Source: Pseudoxanthomonas sp. PXM03 (GTDB lineage Bacteria > Pseudomonadota > Gammaproteobacteria > Xanthomonadales > Xanthomonadaceae). From it: a stretch of 64,000 bases of DNA. Shown here piece after piece: positions 17,104 to 27,271 of this stretch (the stretch's first letter is position 1; each line of letters starts with the position of its first letter). The notes beneath the pieces were generated by a model that was given only the letters and a program-made list of their open reading frames with translations, was not told the DNA's origin and did no database searches. The stretch is taken from NCBI RefSeq assembly GCF_014852005.1, contig NZ_JACVAU010000001.1:124001-188000 (forward strand). Direction: 5' to 3'. Position numbers and translations under genes: made by a program.

Positions 17104-18346
17104 CCTGCATGCGAAAATCAGGCGTCTGCTCGGTGGTTACGCGGTATTGCTGGCCGCCATCATCATCCTGGTCTTCGCGGATGACTTCCTGGAGGACTGG
17201 GTCTGGAAGTTGCTGCTCCAGCAGGAGATCGTGCACTACGTCCAGCAGAAGGCCGCAGATCCGGGCCACGAATGGCGTGACACCGACGCGATACAGCTCT
17301 ACAGGGTGCCGGGCCGCCAGCCCCCGCCCGGCCTGTCGATGCTGCCGCAAGGCGTGCACGATGATTTCTGGTTCGGCGGGCGCGAGAACGTGGTGCTGGT
17401 CCAGCGCGTGCAGGGCGTTGACTACTTCGTCGTGCGCGACATCACCGGGATCGAGACCATCGAGGACGCCCTGCTCCTGGGATCACTGGGTCTGGCGTTC
17501 ATCGCGCTGGTAGTCATAGGGGTGATGGTCGCCCGGGGCGTGCGGACTGCGCTGCGTCCCCTGTCCGACCTCGCGAACGACATCGGTGCGCTTTCTCCCG
17601 ATCATGCCGGCCAGCGCGTGGTCGTGGCGGACGGCGCCAGTTCCGAGCTGCATGTCATCACCAACGCCCTGAACGATTACCTGCGCCGCCAGGATGACTT
17701 CGTCGAGCGCGAGCGCACCTTCATCGACACCGCCAGCCACGAACTGCGTACGCCTATCGCCATCATGGCGGGCGCCAGCGAACTGGCACTGGAGCAACCC
17801 GGCCTGCCAGCGCCGGCGCGCCAGCAGGTGCAACGCATCCATCGCACGGCCCGCGACGTGGAGCGCCTGATCGCCCTGCTGCTGACGCTCGCCAAGGACC
17901 CGGCACGGTTGTCGCGCAGCAACGAAGTGGTGATGCTGCATGAACTGCTGCCGGACATCATCGACGACCACCGCCACCTGCTGGCGGGCAAGGATCTTTC
18001 CATCGTGGTCGACGAACTGCTGCCATGCACGGTGTCCGCGCCCCTGCACATCGTCCAGGCGGCCATCGGCAACCTGCTGCGCAACGCCATCGAGAACAGC
18101 GACCGCGGCGAGATCCACATCCGCCTCGACGCCGATGCCACCGTCACCCTGCAGGATCCCGGGCACGGCATGTCTCCGGAAGACATCAGCCGCATCTACG
18201 CACAGCTGGCGCGCGGCGGGAGTCGCGAAGGCGGCGGCATCGGACTGGATCTGCTGGCACGCCTGTGCGAACACCTGGGCTGGACGCTGTCGATCCAGTC
18301 GGCGCCGGGGCGCGGCACGATCAGCCGGCTGCGCCTCTCGCGCTGA
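17087..18346 (+). CDS. Sensor histidine kinase, partner of the upstream OmpR-type regulator
   Basis: Inner-membrane sensor kinase, 419 aa. It has a first membrane segment at about 15-31, a periplasmic sensor of about 95 residues, a second segment at about 128-149, a HAMP-like linker, the H-box DTASHELRTP with His218, the N-box NLLRNAIENS, DPGHGMS and GGIGLDLLARL for ATP binding. The periplasmic part is rich in Asp, Glu and His, which would suit sensing of cations, pH or cationic peptides, but the signal cannot be read from sequence. It overlaps the response regulator by 17 bp, so the pair is translationally coupled. Confidence 0.92.
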   Translation: MAKRRSLHAKIRRLLGGYAVLLAAIIILVFADDFLEDWVWKLLLQQEIVHYVQQKAADPGHEWRDTDAIQLYRVPGRQPPPGLSMLPQGVHDDFWFGGRENVVLVQRVQGVDYFVVRDITGIETIEDALLLGSLGLAFIALVVIGVMVARGVRTALRPLSDLANDIGALSPDHAGQRVVVADGASSELHVITNALNDYLRRQDDFVERERTFIDTASHELRTPIAIMAGASELALEQPGLPAPARQQVQRIHRTARDVERLIALLLTLAKDPARLSRSNEVVMLHELLPDIIDDHRHLLAGKDLSIVVDELLPCTVSAPLHIVQAAIGNLLRNAIENSDRGEIHIRLDADATVTLQDPGHGMSPEDISRIYAQLARGGSREGGGIGLDLLARLCEHLGWTLSIQSAPGRGTISRLRLSR

Positions 18347-18405
18347 CGGCACGCCTTCACACGATCGGCGCTAGCATGCGCCGCACCCCGTGCCGGAGAC
18401 CGCCG

Positions 18406-19056
18406 ATGAAGTCGCCCCTGTTGTGCCTCCCTCTGTTCCTGTTGGCAGCCTGTTCGCCCGAAACTCCCGCGCCTGCCGCTACAGCGCCCACCCCGGAGCC
18501 CGCCGCCACGGCGGCTCCTGCCGCGAGCGTGGCGGCCCCAGAGACCACTCCCGTGCTGGCACCGCCCTCGTTCGATTGCGCCAAGGCTGGCAGCGAGGCG
18601 GAGAAGCTGGTCTGCACCGACGCCGAACTGGCCGCGCTCGACCGTCAGCTTGCCGCGCGCTACGCGGAAGCCAAGGACATCGACCCCGCCGTGCAGCGCG
18701 GCTGGGTGAAGGGGCGCGACGAATGCTGGAAGGCGGACGATGCGCGCCTGTGCGTGCTGGAGTCCTACAGGACCCGCCTGGTCGAGCTGGCGATCCAAGC
18801 GCCCGGCCTGGTGGTACCGAAGGCGGTGGAATACCGCTGCGACGACAACAGCAAGCCGTTCACGATGACCTTCTACAACGACCTCGATCCGCCGGCGGCG
18901 GTGATGACCTGGGGCAACGACCAGGCCATCGTGTTCCCGCAACCGGCAGCCAGCGGCGCCAAGTACGGCCGCAGCGGCATCGAGTACTGGGAACACCAGG
19001 GCGAAGCCAGCGTGGACTTCTTCGGCAACAAGCTCAGCTGCCGGCCTGTCCCGTGA
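18406..19056 (+). CDS. Lysozyme-inhibitor lipoprotein with LprI-like and MliC domains
   Basis: Predicted lipoprotein, 216 aa, lipidated at Cys16 (LLAAC). A Pro/Ala/Thr-rich linker (about 18-50) is followed by a DUF1311/LprI-like domain (FDCAKAGSEAEKLVCTDAEL with paired cysteines, to about residue 130). The C-terminal MliC-type domain has YRCDDNSKPF, IVFPQPAASG and DFFGNKLSCRP, the usual invariant Cys pair. Both domain families inhibit lysozymes, MliC by inserting into the C-type lysozyme active site. The ATG is preceded by GGAG at seven bases. It follows the two-component pair by 59 bp and may belong to the same envelope-defence neighbourhood. Confidence 0.85.
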   Translation: MKSPLLCLPLFLLAACSPETPAPAATAPTPEPAATAAPAASVAAPETTPVLAPPSFDCAKAGSEAEKLVCTDAELAALDRQLAARYAEAKDIDPAVQRGWVKGRDECWKADDARLCVLESYRTRLVELAIQAPGLVVPKAVEYRCDDNSKPFTMTFYNDLDPPAAVMTWGNDQAIVFPQPAASGAKYGRSGIEYWEHQGEASVDFFGNKLSCRPVP

Positions 19057-19060
19057 CCAT

Positions 19061-19088
19061 GAGGGAAGGACGCCAAGCGTCCTCCCTC
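19061..19088. terminator. Hairpin between convergent genes
   Basis: The inverted repeat GAGGGAAGGACGC / GCGTCCTCCCTC (one bulged A, 3-base loop) lies 4 bp after the lipoprotein stop and before the stop of the convergent DUF3011 gene. There is no clear U-tract, so it is a weak or bidirectional terminator candidate. Confidence 0.5.
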
Positions 19089-19104
19089 TACGGGCTTCCG
19101 ACGT

Positions 19105-19770
19105 TCAGCGAACGCGGCGGTAGCGCACCTCGTTGTGCCGGTCCCCCACCTGCGAGGTGACCAGGCCGTCGCGGGACTGGTCGATGTCGAACGTGGTGTT
19201 GCCGACGTTGAGGCGGCCGTCGTTGATCCAGCCGTTCACCGTCTGGCCACCGGAACGGGCTTTTGCGCGGCCATCGGAGTCGATGGTCAGGGTCACGTCG
19301 CTGTTGTACATCGGGTTGTAGCCTTCGAACGTGCCGATCATCCAGCCGGGGACATACGACGTATGCCGCGGCCCCTGGTAACGGTCGTCGTCGTACTTGT
19401 TGTCCTTCTTGTCCGCGTTGGCGGCGATGGCGCCGAGGATGGCCGCGCCGATGAGGACCCCGGCCGCCACCTTGGCATCCTTGTTGCCGTCATGGTGGCC
19501 TGAAGAACTCGTGTGCACGCGGAAGGTCGCGCGGCAACCGTCATCCACCCAGATCTCGCGGCGGTTGTAGTCCCAACTGCGGCCCTGGACGCACGAGGTG
19601 CTGGACAACTGGCGGTCCAGGGTGACGTAGGCCGACGTGGAGATCGGGCAACTCTGGTAACGGTCGTTGCGGCTTTCGCAGGTGACATAGTCATCGTCGG
19701 CCCGGGCTTCGGAGCCCCACAGACCGGCGCCGGCCAGGCAGAGGTACAGAACGGTGCGCGTGCATTCCAT
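19105..19770 (-). CDS. DUF3011 domain-containing secreted protein
   Basis: Exported protein of unknown function, 221 aa. Residues 1-24 are a signal peptide (ending EARA before DDDYVTC). The mature N-terminal part (25-88) has the DUF3011 pattern of VTCES, CPIST, SCVQGRSWDYNRREIWVDDGC with conserved cysteines. A short hydrophobic glycine/alanine segment (AAGVLIGAAILGAIAANA) follows, then a C-terminal region with VTLTIDSDGRAKARSGGQTV resembling a small beta-rich domain. The ATG at 19770 has GAGGG upstream. It is convergent with the lysozyme-inhibitor gene. Envelope or carbohydrate binding is only a guess. Confidence 0.78.
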   Translation of the reverse strand: MECTRTVLYLCLAGAGLWGSEARADDDYVTCESRNDRYQSCPISTSAYVTLDRQLSSTSCVQGRSWDYNRREIWVDDGCRATFRVHTSSSGHHDGNKDAKVAAGVLIGAAILGAIAANADKKDNKYDDDRYQGPRHTSYVPGWMIGTFEGYNPMYNSDVTLTIDSDGRAKARSGGQTVNGWINDGRLNVGNTTFDIDQSRDGLVTSQVGDRHNEVRYRRVR

Positions 19771-19861
19771 GACGGACCCTCGAGTGTGGGATGGCGTGAT
19801 GCGGCTCCCGTGCCGCGAAGGCGACAATACCCGGGCATGCGTGAAATGTGATGCGAGCGGA

Positions 19862-21091
19862 TCAGCCGTTCGTCCGACGGGCCTGCTGCACGGCCGCCAC
19901 CCGTGCGGCGCGGATGGCGTCGCCGATCTGCGGGCCGGTCATGCCGTCACAGGCCACGTCGCGGGTACTGACCTGCCGGGCCGCCTGGTGCAGGCGCACC
20001 AGTTCCCGGCCCTGCGGATAGTCCGCCTCTGCATGGTCGCCACGTCCGCGTTTGTCCGCCTCGCAGACCGTGGCCAACCAGGGAATGCGCTCGGGACGAC
20101 GGAAGGCATCGCAGCGGGTGAGCAGCTCCACGACCGTGGCATCGCGCAGTTCGGCCAGGCGATGCACGTTGAGATGCTCGCGACACGCCATCACCGCCAG
20201 TTCGCGGTAGTCGGCTGGCACCTTCAGGCGCTCGCACAGGGCGAGCACGGGCCTGACACCTGCGTGCTCGTGCCCGATGTGCTTCGGCAGCATGTCGGCC
20301 GGCGTCAACGCCTTGCCGAGGTCGTGGGTCAGCGCAGCGAACCCGATGCACGCGTCACCGGGCGCGAGCCGCGCAGCCATGTCGCTGACCATCTCCTGGT
20401 GCACGCCCGTGTCCACTTCCGGGTGATACTCCGCGCGCTGCGGAACGCCGTACAGCGCATCCACCTCGGGCAGCACCACGGCCAGCGCCCCGCAGGCGCG
20501 CAGCGTGGACAGGAAGGCAGAAGGCGTCGTCGATGCCAGCGCGCGCCGGAGTTCCTGCCACATCCGTTCCGGCACCAGCGCGTCGAGCTCGCCACTGGCG
20601 ACCAGTTCGCGCATCAGCGCCATTGTTTCCGGTGCAATGGTGAAACCCAGCGATGCGAAGCGCGCCATGAACCGCGCCGCACGCAGCACGCGCAGGGGAT
20701 CTTCGACGAAGGCCAGGCTCACGTGCCGCAGCACGCGCGCGTCGATGTCACGCGCACCTCCGTACGGGTCGATCAGCGTTCCGTCGGCATCCTGCGCGAT
20801 GGCATTGAGGGTGAAGTCGCGCCGCTGCAGATCGTCTTCCAGCGTCACGGAGGGATCGGCATCGACCACGAAGCCACGGTAGCCCCGTCCGCTCTTGCGT
20901 TCCGTGCGCGCGAGCGCGTACTCCTCGCCCGTGTCGGGGTGCAGGAACACCGGGAAGTCGCGACCGACCGCCTTGAATCCCTGCGCTTCCATCGCCGCCT
21001 GGGTGGCACCGACCACGACCCAGTCGCGGTCGCCGGGCGCCAGCCCAAGCAACCGGTCGCGCACCGCGCCGCCGACGAGATAGATCTTCAT
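19862..21091 (-). CDS. cca: CCA-adding tRNA nucleotidyltransferase (multifunctional, HD domain)
   Basis: Adds or repairs the 3'-terminal CCA of tRNA, 409 aa, class II enzyme. The head domain has GGAVRD (7-12) and GDRDW with catalytic Asp21 and Asp23; [10 protein letters not shown] and [16 protein letters not shown] follow. A C-terminal HD phosphohydrolase domain ([12 protein letters not shown]) is present, as in E. coli Cca, giving 2',3'-cyclic phosphodiesterase/phosphatase activity. Length is as expected. The ATG at 21091 gives the standard N-terminus [13 protein letters not shown] 200-bp spacer holding a repeat separates it from slt. Confidence 0.96.
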   Translation of the reverse strand: MKIYLVGGAVRDRLLGLAPGDRDWVVVGATQAAMEAQGFKAVGRDFPVFLHPDTGEEYALARTERKSGRGYRGFVVDADPSVTLEDDLQRRDFTLNAIAQDADGTLIDPYGGARDIDARVLRHVSLAFVEDPLRVLRAARFMARFASLGFTIAPETMALMRELVASGELDALVPERMWQELRRALASTTPSAFLSTLRACGALAVVLPEVDALYGVPQRAEYHPEVDTGVHQEMVSDMAARLAPGDACIGFAALTHDLGKALTPADMLPKHIGHEHAGVRPVLALCERLKVPADYRELAVMACREHLNVHRLAELRDATVVELLTRCDAFRRPERIPWLATVCEADKRGRGDHAEADYPQGRELVRLHQAARQVSTRDVACDGMTGPQIGDAIRAARVAAVQQARRTNG

Positions 21092-21139
21092 GCCGGCATG
21101 ATGCCGGATTGGTGCGTTCGCCGTCTGCTGTTGACCTCT

Positions 21140-21274
21140 GCAGGAGCGACGTGAGCCGCGACCGGAAAAGCGGAACGATGTGACGCCTGATAGAGCGACT
21201 GCTCCTGACTCGCAGTGGAGCATCCGCGCACCTCTGGGTGCAGGGGGCGCGGTCGCGACTGACGTCGCTCCTGC
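21140..21274. repeat. Interspersed inverted repeat (GCAGGAGCGACGTGAG type)
   Basis: The arms at 21140-21164 and 21250-21274 are inverted copies, matching at 23 of 25 positions, and flank about 85 bp. The arm sequence is closely related to the 30-bp perfect arms at 54766-54924, so this is a dispersed xanthomonad-type intergenic palindromic element rather than a one-off hairpin. Confidence 0.8.
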
Positions 21275-21291
21275 AAGGAGCGCATCCGCCT

Positions 21292-23253
21292 TCAGCTCTT
21301 CGGCATCTGCGCCGTCGGGCAGGTGAAGGCCTTTCGCTTGGCCTGCACGCGCCCCATCATGCGGTCGGTCACTGGCAGGGCGTTGCCGTTGAGGCGCCAG
21401 TCGTAGATCACGCTGAAGGCAAGCACGCGCGCCACGTACTCGCGGGTTTCCTTGTAGCTGATTGTTTCGATCCAGACGTCGGGGTCGAAGCCCGGTCGCT
21501 GCGCCTGCCAGCGCGCGGTCGGTGCCGGTCCGGCGTTGTACGCGGCGATGGCGACATAGGGGACGCCATACTTGTCTTCCATCTCGCGCAGGTACGCGGT
21601 GCCGATGGCGATGTTGGTGTCGGCGTCGTACAGGCTCGCCGCGCCCGCATACGGGATGCTCCATCGCTTGGCAACACCGGCGCCCGTGCCGGGCAGGACC
21701 TGCATCAGCCCCATGGCGTTGGCGCCGGAGCGCGCCTTCGGATTGAAGATGCTCTCGGCGCGGATCTCGGCCGCGACCCAGGCCGGATCGATGTTGTGCT
21801 TCGTCGCTTCGCGCTTGATGGTGTCGTCGTGGTGCAACGGGAAGCGAAGCGTATACAGGCGCTGCTCGTCCGGCTGCCTGCCGAGCGAGAACACGGCACG
21901 GTCGAACCAGCCGTTGTCGCGCGCCACCTCCACCGCGATGCGGCGCTGGGTATCGTCGAAGCGCGACAGCGCCTCGTTCCACTCGGCGGTCGCCCAGCCG
22001 GGCCGCTCCAGTTGCCACAGCTCCATCGCGCGGACGATGGCCGGATCGCGCGCGACCATCTGCTTTGCGGCGACAGGATCATTCGGGATCCAGGCGCACA
22101 GCGCGTAGGGCTGCTCCAGGCGGTCGGCCGCCAGGAAGCCATGGAACGTGGGGCTGGCGGCGGTTTCCCGGAACAGGCGTTGCGCGCTGGCGCGGTCACC
22201 CGTCTTCTCGGACATGCGCGCTTCGAAATAACGCCAGCGCGAATCCGCGCGCTGTGCAGGCGGCATCTTCTTCAACGCAGCCAGCGCGGCCGGCCAATCG
22301 CCGCGCGACAGGGCCTCGCGCACGCGCCATTCGTGCAGGCGTTCGTCGTAGGCGGACTCGGGCACGTTGCCCAGCCGGCGCGCGGAATCCGGACCGTAGG
22401 AGGCGACCGTCCACAGCGCGACCTGGTACAGCACCTGCCCGCGTTCGGATTCGCCCATCCCCAACGCATCGGCGTACTGCGGCAACAGGCGCTCGGCGGT
22501 GTCGGGATCGTTCTGGGCCAGTCTGGCCAGTCCATGTGCGGCCATCCGCCGGCTGCGCTCGGTCTTGGGCCAGTTCAATGCGCGCGGATGGATGGCGTCG
22601 ATGAAGGCGGCGTAGTCGGCGGCCAGCGCGCCCTCCTCGGCGGGCAGTCCCCGGGCAGCCGAGCGCATCACGCCGGTCTGGCGCTCCGCGGCCGCCGCCT
22701 CGATGCGTTCCCAGCGCAGCGCGGGAGTGAGTCCGCCCTGGCTCGCGAGCACGTTGAAGACCGGCTCGCAACCATCGGGCAGCGACTTCGCGCCCTTGCG
22801 CCAGATCGCCTGCGCCTGCTGCGTCCACGCGGCATCGGTGCGGCCGGTGGCCTGGCGTGCCTGCAGGTGCGAGCACTGCAGGGAGAGGTTTTCAGTGGGC
22901 TTCCACGCGGCGAGGAAGGTGGGCCACTCCTGGCGCCGCGCCAACGCCGCCAGCCACAGGGAACGGAACTGTTCGGCCACGGCCTGGCCTTCGTGACGTT
23001 TCAGAAAGGCCTGCGCCTGCGGTGTCGACACTGCATCGATCTGGCGACGCAGCGAGGCGAACTCGACCCAGCCGTACAGCGGGTGACGGACGAGCGCGGA
23101 TGACGTGGCGCCATCGAGGCGGCCGGCTTCCGCTGCGGCGAGCGCGTCGCGGACGACAGGACGTTGGGTATCGAGCGATTGCGCGCGCGATACCGGCGCG
23201 ATGCACAGGCCCGCGAGGGCAGCGAGTACGATGACAGGGGGGATGCGGATCAT
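21292..23253 (-). CDS. slt: Soluble lytic murein transglycosylase
   Basis: Periplasmic peptidoglycan-cleaving enzyme that forms 1,6-anhydromuropeptides, 653 aa, close to the length of E. coli Slt70. It has a signal peptide 1-24 (PVSRA before QSLDTQ), a long alpha-helical superhelix (U and L domains), then a GEWL-type catalytic domain. In that domain [20 protein letters not shown] holds the catalytic Glu, followed by [10 protein letters not shown] and AAYNAGP. The ATG at 23253 is chosen because it gives the signal peptide; the frame is open upstream without further sense. It is divergent from the TSUP permease. Confidence 0.95.
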   Translation of the reverse strand: MIRIPPVIVLAALAGLCIAPVSRAQSLDTQRPVVRDALAAAEAGRLDGATSSALVRHPLYGWVEFASLRRQIDAVSTPQAQAFLKRHEGQAVAEQFRSLWLAALARRQEWPTFLAAWKPTENLSLQCSHLQARQATGRTDAAWTQQAQAIWRKGAKSLPDGCEPVFNVLASQGGLTPALRWERIEAAAAERQTGVMRSAARGLPAEEGALAADYAAFIDAIHPRALNWPKTERSRRMAAHGLARLAQNDPDTAERLLPQYADALGMGESERGQVLYQVALWTVASYGPDSARRLGNVPESAYDERLHEWRVREALSRGDWPAALAALKKMPPAQRADSRWRYFEARMSEKTGDRASAQRLFRETAASPTFHGFLAADRLEQPYALCAWIPNDPVAAKQMVARDPAIVRAMELWQLERPGWATAEWNEALSRFDDTQRRIAVEVARDNGWFDRAVFSLGRQPDEQRLYTLRFPLHHDDTIKREATKHNIDPAWVAAEIRAESIFNPKARSGANAMGLMQVLPGTGAGVAKRWSIPYAGAASLYDADTNIAIGTAYLREMEDKYGVPYVAIAAYNAGPAPTARWQAQRPGFDPDVWIETISYKETREYVARVLAFSVIYDWRLNGNALPVTDRMMGRVQAKRKAFTCPTAQMPKS

Positions 23254-23314
23254 GCCGGCGACTATACCCAAGCCGGCTGAACCTCCCTGTAGACAGGCGA
23301 TGACGAGGTGATGC

Positions 23315-24112
23315 TTGGATGGTGTTTGGATTTTCCCTGTGCTGGGCGTGCTGGCCGGCATTCTCGCGGGTCTGCTCGGCATCGGAGGTGGCCTGGTGCT
23401 GGTGGCCGCACTCGCGTGGATACTCCCGCTGCATGGCATTCCGAAAGAAGCCGCAATGCATGCCGCGCTCGCCAGTTCATTGGCGAGCATCGTGCTGACG
23501 GCCACGTCGTCCGCATACGCGCACCATCGTCGCGGCAGCGTGTTGTGGCCCACGGTGGCGTGGATGGTGCCGGGCCTGCTACTGGGCGGTTGGGTTGGCA
23601 GCGGTCTGGCGGTGTACCTGGATGACGACGTGCTGCGCTGGATGGTGGCCGGCTACTGCTTCATCGCAGGTGCGCAGATGCTGTTCGGCGGCAACGCGCA
23701 CCCTGAAGGCCGTGGCGTACCCGCCCCGCGCGGTGCCGGCATGAGCGTGGCGGGCACCGCGATCGGGGCAGTGTCGGCGGTGGTCGGTATCGGGGGCGGC
23801 AGCATGACGGTGCCGCTGCTGGTGTGGCGCGGCGTGCAGCCGGTGCGCGCGGTCGGCACGTCCAGTGCCTGCGGCGTGGCCATCGGGCTCGCAAGTGCCG
23901 CGGGTTATGCGCTGCACGCGCCGCCAGGTGCATTGCCGGCGCATGCGGTGGGTTACATCTATCTTCCGGCCGCCATCGGCGTGGCTGTCGCCTCCGTCCT
24001 CGCCGCGCCCTACGGCACGCGACTGGCGCACCGCATTGGCGGCAAGGCGCTGAAGCGTGTGTTCGCCGTCTTCATGGTGGTGATGGGCATCGCGATCATC
24101 GCCAGCGGCTGA
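23315..24112 (+). CDS. TSUP (TauE/SafE) family membrane permease
   Basis: Polytopic inner-membrane protein, 265 aa with about eight hydrophobic segments, of the TauE/SafE/YfcA family that moves sulfite, sulfoacetate or other organosulfur/oxyanion compounds. The duplicated family motif is visible twice: GLLGIGGGLVLVAAL (20-34) and VVGIGGGSMTVPLLV (about 157-171). It begins at TTG 23315, which has GAGG six bases upstream; no in-frame ATG exists nearby. The substrate is unknown and neighbours give no hint. Confidence 0.88.
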   Translation: MDGVWIFPVLGVLAGILAGLLGIGGGLVLVAALAWILPLHGIPKEAAMHAALASSLASIVLTATSSAYAHHRRGSVLWPTVAWMVPGLLLGGWVGSGLAVYLDDDVLRWMVAGYCFIAGAQMLFGGNAHPEGRGVPAPRGAGMSVAGTAIGAVSAVVGIGGGSMTVPLLVWRGVQPVRAVGTSSACGVAIGLASAAGYALHAPPGALPAHAVGYIYLPAAIGVAVASVLAAPYGTRLAHRIGGKALKRVFAVFMVVMGIAIIASG

Positions 24113-24122
24113 TCGCGACGCG

Positions 24123-24227
24123 TTCTACACGCATTTAGTTGTTAACCATCGTGACGGCCGTGTGTAGAAACTCGCGGTAAACCTGTTTATATCCCGATAA
24201 TCACCGTTACCTTCTTCAAAACGGTGA
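24123..24227. promoter_or_regulatory. A+T-rich leader with two inverted repeats before the TonB receptor
   Basis: The 214-bp gap before the receptor holds two dyads. TTCTACAC (24123-24130) pairs with GTGTAGAA (24162-24169). TCACCGTT (24201-24208) pairs with AACGGTGA (24220-24227) across 11 bp. Such paired dyads could be regulator sites or RNA hairpins in the leader. I see neither a Fur box nor a NagR-type palindrome here, so the controlling factor is unknown. Confidence 0.4.
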
Positions 24228-24326
24228 CTTGTTTCCGTTGTGGGTGTTTTACCGATTCTTTACAACGATGGGCAAGCCGCTTTAGGCATCGGCCGTGCGG
24301 CCCAATCCCTTCCGGAGAGAGAATCC

Positions 24327-27167
24327 ATGAACGCACGCCGCCACAAACTGGCTTCGGCCATACAACTCGCAGTGCTTCTCGCGTTGCCCGCCACCGTCCT
24401 GGCCCAGGAGGCCACCACGCTGGACACGATCACCGTGACCGGCAGCCGCATCAAGCGTGCCGAGATGGAGGGCCGCGTACCGGTGCAGACGCTGTCACGC
24501 GAAGACATCGAGCGCTCCGGCCTGACCTCCATCGGCGACATCCTGCAGGAACTCACCGGTTCCGGTTCCGCCCTCAACACCAAGTTCAATTCCTCCGGCA
24601 ACTTCGGCTTCTCGCCCAATGGCGATGGTGTGGGCGCCGGCTCGGCACAGGTGGACCTGCGCAACCTGGGTCCGAAGCGCGTGCTGGTGCTGGTGGACGG
24701 GATGCGCTGGGTCAACGAGTCTTCCGCTTCCGGTGTTTCCGCGGCAGTCGATCTCAACACCATTCCACTGGCGCTGGTGGAGCGCATCGAAGTGCTCGAA
24801 GACGGCGCGTCGTCGCTGTACGGTTCCGATGCCATCGCCGGCGTGGTCAACATCATCACCCGGCGCAACTTCGATGGAGGGCAGGTCACGCTCAACTACG
24901 GCCAGTACGACAAGGGTGACGGCGAGATCACCGGTGCCGATTTCGCGTGGGGCTTCGACACCGAGCGCAGCAACCTGTTCCTGAGCCTGAGCTACACCGA
25001 ACAGAAGGAAGTCAGCTCGGCGGACCGCTACATCTCTTCGATCCCGATCCAGGGCGGCAGCTCGCGCATCCTCGGTGGCCGCTACGCCTTCACGGATCCG
25101 AACGGCAACGAATACGACCTGTCGGTGAAGCCCGGACAGACCAACCCGGTCTACACGCCCAACCTGCCGGACTGCGATTCGGGTGTTGCGCGCACAGACG
25201 GATTCCAATGCTTCGACTTCGGGCGCGATGCCTTCAACTATGCGCCGTACAACCTGCTCATCACCCCATCCAAGCGCATGGGCGTGTTCGGCCAGTACCG
25301 CTTCTCGATCACCGAGCAGCTGAACTTCTATGCGAAGGCGCTGTACAACCGCCGCGAATCCACCAACCAGGCCGCGCCGGAGCCGATCGACCTCGGGCCT
25401 GGCGCGGGCACCAGCTACACGGCCGACCTGGTCATACCGGCCAACCATCCCTACAACCCGTTCGGCTTCGACCTGGTGGGTGGGCCCGGCGGCAACATCG
25501 GCACCATCCGACGCCGCCCGCTGGAAGGTGGTCCCCGCATTTTCGAGCAGGAGGTCGATACGCAGTACATCGCGGCCGGGCTCGAAGGTTCCTTCGGTGG
25601 CGAGCGCCAGTTCTTCTGGGACGTCAACGCGGCCTTCAGCAAGAACGAAGCGGACCAGACCAACCGCGGCAGCTACAACGCGCGCAACATCGCCACGGCC
25701 CTGGGCGATCCCGCGGTCTGCGCAGCCACGAACGGGTGCACGCCGCTGGATATCTTCGGCTTCGACACCATCACGCCCGCGATGCTTGCCTACATCAGCC
25801 CCCTGTTCCGCGACCGCAGCGAACAGAAGCTGACCCAGGTCACCGCCAATCTGAGCGGCGCGCTGTTCCCGGCGTGGGCGGGGGACGTGGAGTTCGCAGC
25901 AGGCGTCGAGTACCGCAAGTACGAAGGCAGCTACAACCCGGATCCGCAGACGGTGGCCGGCGAGTACAACGGCGTGCCGTCGCTGCCGACATCCGGCGAG
26001 TACGACGTCAATGAAGCGTACGTGGAATTGAACGTGCCGCTGTACGCGCAACAGGATGGCGCGGGCAAACTCGACCTGAGCCTGGCTGGCCGTTATTCGG
26101 ACTACTCGACCTTCGGTGGCGAGTTCACGCCGAAGTATGGCCTGCGCTGGCAGGTGGCCGAGGACCTGGTGCTGCGCGCGACGTATGCGGAAGGCTTCCG
26201 CGCCCCGTCGATCGGTGAACTGTACGGCTCGCAGAGCCGCTTCGATGCCTTGCTGGTCGATCCTTGCCTGGTACCGCCAAGCGCACCGGCCGGGTCCGTC
26301 GCGCCGGTCGCATGCCCCGGCGTGCCGGTGGGCGCACGGCAGAATGATCCGCAGATACCGGTGCTGACCGGCGGCAACCCGGAACTGCAGCCGGAAACCG
26401 CGCGCAGCTTCAGTGCCGGACTGGTGTTCAGTCCTTCGTTCGCGGAAGACGTGGCATGGTCGGACAAGCTGGACTTTGAAGTCACGTACTACCGGCACAA
26501 CCTGGAAGGCGCCATCCAGGCCATCGACGCGCAGACACAGCTGGATCTGTGTGCGACCACGCAGGATCCGCAGTACTGCACCGGCATCAACCGCCTGGCA
26601 TCGGGCGAGATCGATACCTTCGCCAACTTCCTGATCAATCTCGGCTCGATCAAGACGGATGGCTGGGATGCGGACGTGTTCTGGACGCTGCCGGAGAGCA
26701 CCATCGGCCGCTTCAAGTTGAGCTGGCAGAACACCATCGTGACCCGTTACGAAGCCCGCGGTGCGGGTGGCCAGTTGCAGCCACAGGCCCCGGGCATCGT
26801 CGTCAACGACACCGCGATCCCCGAGTGGACGTCGACCGCGACGCTGGACTGGAAGCTGGGCAACTGGAATGCCGCGTGGAGCATCCGCCACCTGTCCGAG
26901 ATGGAGGAGGCCTGCCTGGCGGCGGATCCGTCCGAGTTCTGCGACACGCCGACCCGCAACACGCTGGCCGCCACGACTTACCACGACCTCCAACTGGGCT
27001 ATGAGTTCGAATGGTTCAAGGGGCTGCAGCTGACCGGTGGCGTCAACAACGTGTTCGACGAGGATCCGCCGGTGTGCACATCGTGCTCGCTCAACGGCTA
27101 CGAAGCCTCGACCTACGACATTCCCGGCGGTCGCTTCTTCTACGTGCGTGCCAACCTGAGGTTCTGA
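24327..27167 (+). CDS. TonB-dependent receptor (large, VTGSRIKR type)
   Basis: Outer-membrane transporter, 946 aa. The signal peptide ends VLA before QEA (about residue 26). The N-terminal sequence [12 protein letters not shown] contains the TonB-box region; the plug has [19 protein letters not shown] and [20 protein letters not shown]. The 22-stranded barrel follows with an [13 protein letters not shown] block and the terminal [10 protein letters not shown], ending in aromatic Phe as needed for BAM insertion. GGAGAGAG precedes the ATG. The family is widespread in Xanthomonadaceae; no ligand can be assigned. Flanking genes (TSUP permease, EEP phosphatase) do not define a pathway. Confidence 0.94.
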   Translation: MNARRHKLASAIQLAVLLALPATVLAQEATTLDTITVTGSRIKRAEMEGRVPVQTLSREDIERSGLTSIGDILQELTGSGSALNTKFNSSGNFGFSPNGDGVGAGSAQVDLRNLGPKRVLVLVDGMRWVNESSASGVSAAVDLNTIPLALVERIEVLEDGASSLYGSDAIAGVVNIITRRNFDGGQVTLNYGQYDKGDGEITGADFAWGFDTERSNLFLSLSYTEQKEVSSADRYISSIPIQGGSSRILGGRYAFTDPNGNEYDLSVKPGQTNPVYTPNLPDCDSGVARTDGFQCFDFGRDAFNYAPYNLLITPSKRMGVFGQYRFSITEQLNFYAKALYNRRESTNQAAPEPIDLGPGAGTSYTADLVIPANHPYNPFGFDLVGGPGGNIGTIRRRPLEGGPRIFEQEVDTQYIAAGLEGSFGGERQFFWDVNAAFSKNEADQTNRGSYNARNIATALGDPAVCAATNGCTPLDIFGFDTITPAMLAYISPLFRDRSEQKLTQVTANLSGALFPAWAGDVEFAAGVEYRKYEGSYNPDPQTVAGEYNGVPSLPTSGEYDVNEAYVELNVPLYAQQDGAGKLDLSLAGRYSDYSTFGGEFTPKYGLRWQVAEDLVLRATYAEGFRAPSIGELYGSQSRFDALLVDPCLVPPSAPAGSVAPVACPGVPVGARQNDPQIPVLTGGNPELQPETARSFSAGLVFSPSFAEDVAWSDKLDFEVTYYRHNLEGAIQAIDAQTQLDLCATTQDPQYCTGINRLASGEIDTFANFLINLGSIKTDGWDADVFWTLPESTIGRFKLSWQNTIVTRYEARGAGGQLQPQAPGIVVNDTAIPEWTSTATLDWKLGNWNAAWSIRHLSEMEEACLAADPSEFCDTPTRNTLAATTYHDLQLGYEFEWFKGLQLTGGVNNVFDEDPPVCTSCSLNGYEASTYDIPGGRFFYVRANLRF

Positions 27168-27189
27168 GACATCGCATTGTCTGCAGTAC

Positions 27190-27217
27190 GAAGAAGCCGG
27201 CGTCTGCCGGCTTCTTC
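27190..27217. terminator. Strong hairpin after the TonB receptor
   Basis: A 12-bp perfect stem (GAAGAAGCCGGC / GCCGGCTTCTTC) with a 4-base loop lies 22 bp after the receptor stop. The CTTCTTC arm gives a partial U-tract. It separates the receptor from the convergent phosphatase gene and probably works both ways. Confidence 0.75.
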
Positions 27218-27271
27218 ATGTGGCGTGCCGCGACGGCGCCGCGATCCTTGGCCCCGGCATACCGCGAGGTG

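Noticed and set aside
24495-26993. 832-codon minus-strand open frame
   Set aside because: It is entirely antisense to the second TonB receptor and of shadow-frame composition.
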